Positions 1 to 5,850 of a DNA stretch of 5,850 nucleotides are shown one piece after another. The translations under genes and the position numbers were made by a program. The DNA comes from Deltaproteobacteria bacterium (GTDB lineage Bacteria > Desulfobacterota > Desulfobacteria > Desulfobacterales > JAFDDL01). Each line of letters starts with the position of its first letter. Within the stretch, counting starts at the first letter, position 1. The notes under the pieces were generated by a model. It had not been told where the DNA came from. It searched no databases and was given only the letters and a program-made list of their open reading frames with translations. Location: positions 1 to 5,850 of the forward strand of contig JAFDDL010000513.1 in NCBI GenBank assembly GCA_019310865.1. Direction: 5' to 3'.

Positions 1-50
1 GTCAAATAACGACAGAGGTTAATTTTGTACTGATAGACATCAATAATAAC

Positions 51-1922
51 TTATTCTTTAAATTCTTTGCTTGATCGCCTATGGCCGAATACGGAACCCT
101 CATATTTCTTATTCAGAACCTGATAAACAAATCTGAGCCTGTATTCTTGATGTTTAAGGCGCTGTTCTTGGGCGCGGGAGCCGTGCCCAGCTTTGAACCA
201 GTGAACTTCGATCTGTTTTCCTAATGATTTTAACTTTGTTTCGTAGGCCTGCATCTGGCGTGGTGGGCAGCGAGTATCGTTAGAACCCTGGATTACTATA
301 ATAGGAGCTTGAATCTGTTCTGCATGGGTGATAGGTGAACTCTTTATATGTCTCTCGATCTTTTCTCCGGGTGTTCCGCCAAAAAGTACCCGATGATAGC
401 CCCTCAGCGATTCGCTTTCATCCTCATACATCATTGCCCAATCAGCAATGGCCACGCCGGCGATACCGCCAGCCCACATCTCCGGCAATTTGGCAATAGC
501 CTGCAATGTCAGGTAGCCGCCATAGGATTCTCCAGTCAAAAAAACCGCATCAGCTTGGGCAACTTTGTTCTCTATCAACCACTTATATCCAGCAGAAATA
601 TCCTGTACTTCTAGCTCCCCGGGTTGACCAAGAATGGATTTTTCAAATTCTTTGCCAAAAGTGGTTGAACCATGGTAATTGATGGAAAAAAAAGCCATAC
701 CGTGGTCTATCCAGGATTGAATTTCAGGTGAGTAATTATCGGCCATGACTGTAGTCGGCCCGCCATGAGTATGAATGATAGTTGGAAAGGGGCCTTCTCC
801 CTCTGGAGTCGCCAGCCAACTTTGAATAGTGGCTCCATTTTCTGCGGTAAAAGTAATCGATTGCCATGTCGAGCCGGGTGGTACATCGCTTGCCTCAAGC
901 ACTGTAGATAGTTCTTTTCCTGTATTACCATCCAGTGCAATCAGCCGAGAAGGATGGGATAAATCTTGCCAAGTGATGAGAATCTTGTCATCGTCGGTAA
1001 AGACACCGGTGTCAAAGTAGCTTCCTAATACCCCGTCTGGATGCTGGAGTTTCGTGACCGTTTCCGTATCCAGATTATACAAGAATAGCTGATGTTGAGC
1101 CCGATAAAATTGGCTGAGTAACACGTGTTTTGCATTTTTTGACCAGAGCCAAGCGCTCACTTCACCGGGGATTTGATCAATGGATAGGTCTTTGCGCTCG
1201 GTGGTAAGTGGATTCCATATAATTGGCCGGGCGTAGCCCGACTTGCTGGTTGTGGATAGCATCCGGAAATCGTCTGGGAGCGGCGAAAATTCGCTTAAGT
1301 CGTGACTAACACCTTCTCCATCCCACAGTTCAGCCATAAGATCGCCATTTTTTAAATCGAAAGCCATAAGACGTGTGTCCGATGAATTAGTCCCCTCAGT
1401 AGTGGCTATAACGGCGATTTTGCCATCATTCGAGAGGGACGGGCCATTGAAAAGGCTCTGGCTTTTGTGGATTAGGTGTGGAGCCTGGCTGGGAGAAAAT
1501 ACGTAGAGCATCTGTCCACTGGGATCGGTAATCCGCGAGCTGATAACATTACCACAAAAGCTCTGATTTATTTGGAAAGAGCCGTAAGGCGGAAGATCGG
1601 GTGTTACATCCTCTTGAGGTCCACCCGTAAAGGGGACTCGTACAAAATGCCCGATCTCGTTGCCCCCATCATCTTTCATATAATAGACGTATTCGCCATC
1701 GGCTGAGATTAAACCCACGACCACGCCAGACTGCTGATGGGTCAGTTGGTGCAACTCACCAGTAGCTATGCGCCAGGCGTATAATTGCAAAGTGCCATCA
1801 CGATCTGTGCATACTAAGCCCCGTTTTGGGTTAAGATTTGCAATTTTGGCCCACAGGATGCCCGGGGCACGGAATCGTTGTTTCCAAACAGCGTTTTCTT
1901 CAAGATCGATGCGCTTTAGCAT
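51..1922 (-). CDS. S9 family serine peptidase (prolyl oligopeptidase / acylaminoacyl-peptidase type)
   Basis: Probable cytoplasmic serine peptidase or esterase of the S9 family, which cleaves short peptides or acylated amino acids. The ATG at 1922 gives 623 residues. It is preferred over in-frame TTG (1943) and ATG (1937) because AAGGGAG lies 5 bases upstream; the TTG would abut the ligase stop codon. Residues ~15-345 show beta-propeller repeats (for example DGEYVYYMKDDGGNE and SNDGKIAVIAT). Residues ~350-605 form the alpha/beta-hydrolase domain: HTHGGP at 384-389 (oxyanion region), nucleophile Ser466 in GESYGGY, Asp549 in GSNDTRCPP, and His580 in KAGHGSR. The triad is therefore complete and the length is normal for the family. 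No signal peptide or membrane segment is apparent. A charged tail of about 18 residues follows the hydrolase fold. It is the last gene of the run, about 21 bp after the ligase stop. Family assignment is secure; the substrate is unknown, and esterase activity is possible. Confidence 0.93.
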   Translation of the reverse strand: MLKRIDLEENAVWKQRFRAPGILWAKIANLNPKRGLVCTDRDGTLQLYAWRIATGELHQLTHQQSGVVVGLISADGEYVYYMKDDGGNEIGHFVRVPFTGGPQEDVTPDLPPYGSFQINQSFCGNVISSRITDPSGQMLYVFSPSQAPHLIHKSQSLFNGPSLSNDGKIAVIATTEGTNSSDTRLMAFDLKNGDLMAELWDGEGVSHDLSEFSPLPDDFRMLSTTSKSGYARPIIWNPLTTERKDLSIDQIPGEVSAWLWSKNAKHVLLSQFYRAQHQLFLYNLDTETVTKLQHPDGVLGSYFDTGVFTDDDKILITWQDLSHPSRLIALDGNTGKELSTVLEASDVPPGSTWQSITFTAENGATIQSWLATPEGEGPFPTIIHTHGGPTTVMADNYSPEIQSWIDHGMAFFSINYHGSTTFGKEFEKSILGQPGELEVQDISAGYKWLIENKVAQADAVFLTGESYGGYLTLQAIAKLPEMWAGGIAGVAIADWAMMYEDESESLRGYHRVLFGGTPGEKIERHIKSSPITHAEQIQAPIIVIQGSNDTRCPPRQMQAYETKLKSLGKQIEVHWFKAGHGSRAQEQRLKHQEYRLRFVYQVLNKKYEGSVFGHRRSSKEFKE

Positions 1923-1927
1923 AAAGA

Positions 1928-1934
1928 CTCCCTT
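1928..1934 (-). promoter_or_regulatory. Ribosome-binding site deciding the S9 peptidase start
   Basis: The minus strand reads AAGGGAG here, 5 bases before the ATG at 1922. It is the best Shine-Dalgarno match near this start. A G-rich run (GGGGGA) inside the end of the ligase gene could alternatively serve the TTG at 1943, so the longer 630-residue form is not excluded. Confidence 0.6.
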
Positions 1935-1943
1935 CATACTCAA

Positions 1944-3674
1944 TTAATCCCCCAATCCCAATTCCTGTAGTATCAATGTTTTAAGCTTGTATTTTTCCAC
2001 TTTGAAAGTGGGGGTTACGGGCAAGGCATTAACAAATCTGATATACTTAGGTATCATGTATTTTGGCATTTCGCTTTTTATCCAGCTTCGCAGAGCCCCT
2101 TCTGATAAACTCGCATCTTGGTTCAATACAATAAAGGCTGCGATGTCCTCTTCGCCACCCACCACTGCGTCAACGGGAAACACCGCATTGTTGTTAATGG
2201 CAGGATGGGTATTAATCAATCCTTCCACCTGGTGTGACGACATATTCTCACCCCGAGCTCTTATGAAACCACCGATCCTATCTACGAAGCAAAAGACATC
2301 GTTTTCTTGGCGTTGGCGTATAATATCCCCACTGTAATACCAACCGTTTTTTAATACTTCATCAGTTGCTTCCGGCTTGTTGTAATATTCGCTAAGTATT
2401 AATGAAGGTAGTTTGGGTCTGATCGCCAGCTGACCCGGCATACCAGGAGAAACCGGCTGACCATCGGCATCCAGTATGGCGATTTCATGCAATATGCTGG
2501 GCTTCCCCATAAAGCCTTTTTTGACCTCTTCACAGCCCTGTATTAAAGATACATCGAATTTCCGGCACAATTCTATGAATTCATTTTTAGTATACCCTCT
2601 TTGCAGTTCTTTAGGTGTCCCTTCGCCGTCTTGAAGCTCAACGATCTTTCCACCAATAACGGCTCCTGCCTCGGTGGAACCATAGCCGATTGAGACAAAA
2701 TCAATACCAAACCGCTTTGCCACTTTATGATGATTTTGATGAAGTGGAAGCATATTAACTGTTTTTAAAGAGTTGTTTCTATCATCGGGTTTAGCTTCCT
2801 GCATCATCAACCATGGCACCATTACATCAAGCAGAACGGCATTGGTAGCGTTACATTTTTTAATACGACTCCAAAAATCATTAACGCTGAACTTGTCCCA
2901 AATCGCTACGCCGCACCCTGACCATGCCGCCCTTACCACGTTATAAAATGCACCGCCTACATGATAAAGAGGAAGATCATTATAAATAATATCATCGGGA
3001 TGCGTTAAGTTGATATCATTGAAAAGATAATTTAGTAAATACCTGTGAGGCTGAATCACACCTTTTGGATTTCCAGTTGTTCCAGAGGTGTAAATGATAT
3101 TCGCCATGTCGCTGTAATGGAGTTGTGTACCCAGGTTTGATTTATTCCCCTGAAGAAGCTCATTAAAAACAAAAGATTTAAAATAAATATCAGGTTTTAA
3201 CAACGCAGTTTCCGAACTGAAGTCGTGATCACTATTTTTCGGCTGATGTAAAATAAGCTGAAGGGGAGGAATGGTGGTTTTGAGTTTGTTTATTTCATCA
3301 AGATATTTCTGCTCCGTAATCAGCATTTTCGGCCGAGTGTCGTTGATCTGATAACTTAACAATTTTCCTTTATAATTGTAATTTATCGGACAGTATACAG
3401 CCCCGATCTTCCAGATTGCAAACATTGAAAGGATGGTGACAATTGGGTTATATAAAAAGAGTGATACGTGGTCGCCTTTTTCCAAACCCAAAGAACACAG
3501 ATTGTGGGCAACACTGTTAGCCAACCTGTTGAATTCACTATAAGTATATCTTATATCTTCTTCGCCATAATATATAAAGGCTTTGTCAGCATTTAACTCA
3601 GCCAACTCCTCAAACTTTTCTATGAATGTGTTACCAAACGGTTTCAGCATATCTTCCAGTTTTTTAATATCCAT
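1944..3674 (-). CDS. AMP-forming acyl-CoA ligase, CaiC-like (ANL superfamily)
   Basis: Predicted to activate a carboxylic acid with ATP to an acyl-adenylate and then to the CoA thioester; 576 residues. Adenylation motifs appear in order: P-loop YTSGTTGNPKG (195-205), LYHVGG (236-241), YGSTEAG (331-337), GWYYSGD (444-450), hinge and CoA-binding region DRIGGFIRARGENMSS (465-480), and catalytic Lys558 in TPTFKVEKYKLK. The IRxRGENxSS hinge and the residue before the catalytic lysine (Phe rather than Gly) resemble the carnitine/crotonobetaine-CoA ligase and bile-acid-CoA ligase branch more than long-chain FadD enzymes. About 50 residues (338-386) separate YGSTEAG from GFMGKP where about 20 are usual, suggesting an insertion. 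The ATG at 3674 follows GAGGTGG at suitable spacing. The gene is notably AT-rich relative to its neighbours. It starts 79 bp after the carboxyltransferase and its TAA directly precedes the peptidase start region. No membrane segment is seen. The substrate cannot be read from sequence. Confidence 0.94.
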   Translation of the reverse strand: MDIKKLEDMLKPFGNTFIEKFEELAELNADKAFIYYGEEDIRYTYSEFNRLANSVAHNLCSLGLEKGDHVSLFLYNPIVTILSMFAIWKIGAVYCPINYNYKGKLLSYQINDTRPKMLITEQKYLDEINKLKTTIPPLQLILHQPKNSDHDFSSETALLKPDIYFKSFVFNELLQGNKSNLGTQLHYSDMANIIYTSGTTGNPKGVIQPHRYLLNYLFNDINLTHPDDIIYNDLPLYHVGGAFYNVVRAAWSGCGVAIWDKFSVNDFWSRIKKCNATNAVLLDVMVPWLMMQEAKPDDRNNSLKTVNMLPLHQNHHKVAKRFGIDFVSIGYGSTEAGAVIGGKIVELQDGEGTPKELQRGYTKNEFIELCRKFDVSLIQGCEEVKKGFMGKPSILHEIAILDADGQPVSPGMPGQLAIRPKLPSLILSEYYNKPEATDEVLKNGWYYSGDIIRQRQENDVFCFVDRIGGFIRARGENMSSHQVEGLINTHPAINNNAVFPVDAVVGGEEDIAAFIVLNQDASLSEGALRSWIKSEMPKYMIPKYIRFVNALPVTPTFKVEKYKLKTLILQELGLGD

Positions 3675-3739
3675 GACACCACCTCAATTACACAAGATTC
3701 CGGAGTTTGCGCCTATCTGGTAAGTTTTTATTATTGAGT

Positions 3740-3759
3740 CCACAACCTTAAGGTTATGG
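3740..3759 (-). other. Hairpin-forming dyad over the carboxyltransferase stop codon
   Basis: In the transcript CCAUAACC pairs with GGUUGUGG around a UUAA loop, giving an 8-bp stem with one G-U wobble. The core AACCTTAAGGTT is a perfect 12-bp palindrome in DNA. The TAA stop of the carboxyltransferase lies in the 5' arm. The following bases (ACTCAATAATAAAAAC) lack a U tract, so it is not a standard Rho-independent terminator. It could be an mRNA processing or stability element, a protein-binding dyad, or chance. Confidence 0.4.
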
Positions 3760-5310
3760 CCGATAAGGAACAACTGGAGCGCCTATTTGCCTTTTGAGCA
3801 CACGCTGGGCATCATCCATAAATTCACTAAGCAGCCGGCGTGTGTCGCGTGGATCGATAATTTCAGTTCCGGATTTTTCTGCAGTCCTATATGGTGACGC
3901 CAGTGCCTTCAGTCGGTTTTCAATCTCTTGGCGTTTTTTATCCGGTTCCGCGGCGGTCTCGATCTCCCGGCGATAAGCCGCATCAACCCCACCCGCTATG
4001 TGCATTGAACCCCACCTGCCTGAAGGCCAAGCGTAACGTTGGAACATCCCGGTAGGCCGGTGATGGCATTGGCCGGCTACACCGTAGAGCTTACCGATGA
4101 CGAACGTAATCCATGGCACACGGCTCGAACAAACTGTCCAAACTAATCTCGCGCCTGCCCGCTCAATTCCTCTCTGTTCGGAGTCAGGCCCTACCATAAA
4201 ACCCGGCTCATCCGCAAAAGATATCAAGGGTAAGTGAAAAGTGTCACAGAGCTGGATTAGACGCATCACTTTCTCACCTGCCGCCACATCGGTCGCTCCT
4301 CCAAGGTGAAGCGTGTTGTTGATCATAACTCCCGCAGGATATCCGTTCACCCGGGCCATGCCTGTTATACGAGATCGGCCATAGAAAGGGGAGATTTCAA
4401 AGAACGAATCACTATCCAGCACATTATACAGTATGGCATAAGGGTCATAGGCTTTTCGTCTCGATTCGGGGATAATGCTCAACAAGTCCTTTTTATGCAA
4501 GTCAGGCGGGTTATCTAACTCAACCCGAGGTGGTATTTCCCATACATTGTCGGGCAGATAACCGAGAAACTTACGAATAATATTAAATGCCTCTTCTTCG
4601 GTTTGGGCCAGGTTGTCTACGACTCCGCTCTGGTATACGTGGACTTGATCGCCGCCTAATTCTTCCTTGCAAATTTCTGTACTCAGTGCTGCCTTGACCA
4701 CTGGCGGTCCGCCGGCAAAAACCTGGCTGATATTCTTGACCATCACGTTGAAGTGACCGAGGCATGCGCCAATCGCCGGTAGTCCTGCCACAGGCCCAAG
4801 CAAAGCTGACACTACCGGAACGGTACTTAATAGCTTGACTTCAGGGGCCGTGTATATATTTCCGTCCGGGAGATAGGTACGACCGATATTTTCAAAGCTC
4901 TTGACACTGCCCCCGGCCGCATCGAGTAACCGAATATAAGGAATTAACAATTCAAGGGCTTTTTCGGAGGGAGCCGATTCACTTCCCAGCCCTTCCATAA
5001 GAATAGCACCAGACCCGCCTCTCACAGTAAAATCACCACCGGTCACGATTACTTTTCGACCGTTCAGCAAACATGTGCCATGAACTGAGGGTTTCGGGAT
5101 GAATCCTGTCAGTTTACCTTCAGTGTAAATGCCTTCGCCGGCGAGCGCATTCCACTCCCGGAACGATCCACCATCGGCTAACAGTTGTATCCGTTCTCGA
5201 ATCGTCAACTTTCCCTTTTTATGTTGACGAGAAACATTTTCAGGACCGCCCATTTGTTTGGCAAGATTTTTACGATATTTTAGTTCTTCGATCGCTTTCT
5301 CCCACGACAT
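3754..5310 (-). CDS. Acyl-CoA carboxylase carboxyltransferase subunit (beta subunit-like)
   Basis: Biotin-dependent carboxyltransferase of the PccB / methylmalonyl-CoA decarboxylase-alpha type, which moves a carboxyl group between carboxybiotin and an acyl-CoA. The 518 residues match the usual length and both crotonase-like lobes are present. The N-lobe (~25-260) carries the family start pattern KGKLTIRERI (32-41), GGDFTVRGGS (91-100), and DAAGGSVKS (130-138) at the usual oxyanion position. The C-lobe (~280-510) has GGATDVAAGEKVMR (337-350), FADEPGFMVGPDSEQRG (365-381), LYGVAGQ (408-414), RYAWPSGRWGSMHIAGGV (425-442), and IIDPRDTRRLL near the end. LYGVAGQ replaces the YGGAYD-type sequence of classical propionyl-CoA carboxylases, so it looks like a divergent clade. 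No biotin carboxylase or biotin carrier is encoded in the window. The ATG at 5310 follows AAGGA with a 9-base spacer; the gene lies 42 bp after the amidohydrolase. Family call is firm. Acyl-CoA substrate, and carboxylase versus decarboxylase role, are open. Confidence 0.92.
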   Translation of the reverse strand: MSWEKAIEELKYRKNLAKQMGGPENVSRQHKKGKLTIRERIQLLADGGSFREWNALAGEGIYTEGKLTGFIPKPSVHGTCLLNGRKVIVTGGDFTVRGGSGAILMEGLGSESAPSEKALELLIPYIRLLDAAGGSVKSFENIGRTYLPDGNIYTAPEVKLLSTVPVVSALLGPVAGLPAIGACLGHFNVMVKNISQVFAGGPPVVKAALSTEICKEELGGDQVHVYQSGVVDNLAQTEEEAFNIIRKFLGYLPDNVWEIPPRVELDNPPDLHKKDLLSIIPESRRKAYDPYAILYNVLDSDSFFEISPFYGRSRITGMARVNGYPAGVMINNTLHLGGATDVAAGEKVMRLIQLCDTFHLPLISFADEPGFMVGPDSEQRGIERAGARLVWTVCSSRVPWITFVIGKLYGVAGQCHHRPTGMFQRYAWPSGRWGSMHIAGGVDAAYRREIETAAEPDKKRQEIENRLKALASPYRTAEKSGTEIIDPRDTRRLLSEFMDDAQRVLKRQIGAPVVPYRP

Positions 5311-5352
5311 TATTAGATTTCCTTTTATTGGGGGGTTCGACTTGCTCTTGGT

Positions 5353-5850
5353 TTATAAACGATTGACAATGTCATTGCCTTCCTTCATCACCAGCAGCAT
5401 CTTGGACGACTCCTGGAGCACGGTGATGTCTGCCAGCGGATCGCCGTCCACCACCAAAAGATCCGCCAGCTTGCCTGCTTCCAGGGTACCGACCTGATCT
5501 GCGATTCGACAAACCTCGGCAGATGTCCGGGTGGCCGCAACGATGGCCTGCATGGGCGAAAATCCGTGACGCACCATCAGCTCCAGTTCAAAGGCCGAAC
5601 GGCCATGGTTTTCCTCATTGATAATATCCGTCCCCAGGGCAATCTTGATCCCGGCTGCAGCAGCCCTGGAAAAGCTTTTTGAGTGAAGTTCGGCAAGCCG
5701 TCTCGCCTTTACAAGGGACACCTCGGAAAGCCCGGTTTCGGCACCTCGCGAAAAGATATCCTCTACGACAAAAAGGGTCGGCACCAGATAGGTGCCCGCT
5801 TCGAGCATCATGTCGATGGCCTCGTCATCGAGCATGGCTCCGTGCTCGAT
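5353..5850 (-). CDS. Amidohydrolase family protein, imidazolonepropionase-like (C-terminal part)
   Basis: Partial metal-dependent hydrolase of the amidohydrolase superfamily; the reading frame is open to the window edge, so the N-terminal half lies beyond 5850. Visible from the edge: IEHGAMLDDEAI, where IEHG carries a conserved metal-binding His (codon 5842-5844). It is followed by YLVPTLFVVEDI, then IALGTDI with the conserved catalytic Asp (codon 5626-5628), then HGRSAFELELMVRHG and ATRTSAEV. The end of the barrel and the beta-sandwich return follow as GTLEAGKLADLLVVDGDPLADI and a final VMKEGNDIV strand. These are typical of the imidazolonepropionase-like group, which includes Xaa-Pro and Xaa-Arg/Lys dipeptidases and various cyclic-amide hydrolases. 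The ATG at 5835 is internal, not the true start. The first metal site (HxH) and any signal peptide cannot be seen. It is the most GC-rich gene here. The superfamily is certain; the substrate is not. Confidence 0.92.
   Translation of the reverse strand: MEHGAMLDDEAIDMMLEAGTYLVPTLFVVEDIFSRGAETGLSEVSLVKARRLAELHSKSFSRAAAAGIKIALGTDIINEENHGRSAFELELMVRHGFSPMQAIVAATRTSAEVCRIADQVGTLEAGKLADLLVVDGDPLADITVLQESSKMLLVMKEGNDIVNRL

Noticed and set aside
1..50. Possible terminator downstream of the peptidase gene
   Set aside because: Only a 4-bp TGAT/ATCA pairing is present, with no GC-rich stem or U tract; the terminator, if any, lies beyond the window.
2..103. Minus-strand 33-codon frame overlapping the end of the peptidase gene (ATG at 103, TGA at 2-4)
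   Set aside because: No ribosome-binding site, no recognisable motif and short length; chance is the simplest explanation.
348..614. Plus-strand open frame of 88 codons opposite the peptidase gene
   Set aside because: It lies inside the catalytic-domain coding region on the other strand, and its translation shows no recognisable domain. It is a shadow of the real gene.
1987..2337. Plus-strand open frame of 116 codons opposite the ligase C-terminus
   Set aside because: It is antisense to the conserved hinge and catalytic-lysine region of the ligase, which fixes the true frame; no family features are seen in its product.
3675..3753. Possible internal promoter and CTCAAT/ATTGAG inverted repeat upstream of the ligase
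   Set aside because: No convincing -35/-10 pair was found, and a 6-bp inverted repeat 44 bp apart is expected by chance in AT-rich DNA.
4583..4765. Minus-strand open frame of 60 codons within the carboxyltransferase
   Set aside because: Out-of-frame product rich in Arg, Gln and Pro inside a gene with a continuous family match; no sign of a frameshift or dual coding.
5258..5497. Plus-strand open frame spanning the amidohydrolase-carboxyltransferase junction
   Set aside because: It overlaps two well-supported genes in antisense and its product is low-complexity and Ser-rich, as expected of a shadow frame.
1..5850. Defence system, mobile element, CRISPR or RNA-gene content
   Set aside because: All four genes are recognisable metabolic enzymes. 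No transposase, phage gene, direct-repeat array, tRNA-like fold or terminal repeats were seen.

Overview
The window holds four genes, all on the minus strand and closely packed, so it reads from high to low coordinates as one probable operon. In order of transcription they are: the C-terminal part of an imidazolonepropionase-like amidohydrolase (cut by the window edge at 5850), an acyl-CoA carboxylase-type carboxyltransferase, a CaiC-like AMP-forming acyl-CoA ligase, and an S9 (prolyl oligopeptidase family) serine peptidase. The gaps between them are 42 bp, 79 bp and about 21 bp. No plus-strand gene, RNA gene, mobile element, long repeat or CRISPR array was found. The operon's promoter and first gene(s) lie beyond the 5850 edge, and no clear terminator is visible in the 50 bp after the last gene.

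The organism is a bacterium using the standard bacterial code, with recognisable purine-rich ribosome-binding sites and TAA stops on all four genes. Overall base composition is intermediate, but it is uneven. By hand counts on sampled lines, the amidohydrolase end is GC-richer (roughly 55-60%), the ligase is AT-rich (roughly 35-45%), and the other two lie between. A Gram-negative environmental bacterium is plausible, but the sequence alone does not fix the phylum.

Two products are hydrolases of amide or peptide-like bonds (amidohydrolase, S9 peptidase). The other two act on carboxylic acids and their CoA esters (ligase, carboxyltransferase). A coherent but unproven reading is a catabolic operon: hydrolysis releases a carboxylic acid, the ligase makes its CoA thioester, and the carboxyltransferase carboxylates (or transfers CO2 from) an acyl-CoA. 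The biotin carboxylase and biotin carrier that a carboxyltransferase normally needs are not in the window. The points most worth a second look are this gene combination, the divergent active-site region of the carboxyltransferase, and an apparent insertion of about 30 residues in the ligase. Nothing here clearly establishes an entirely new system.
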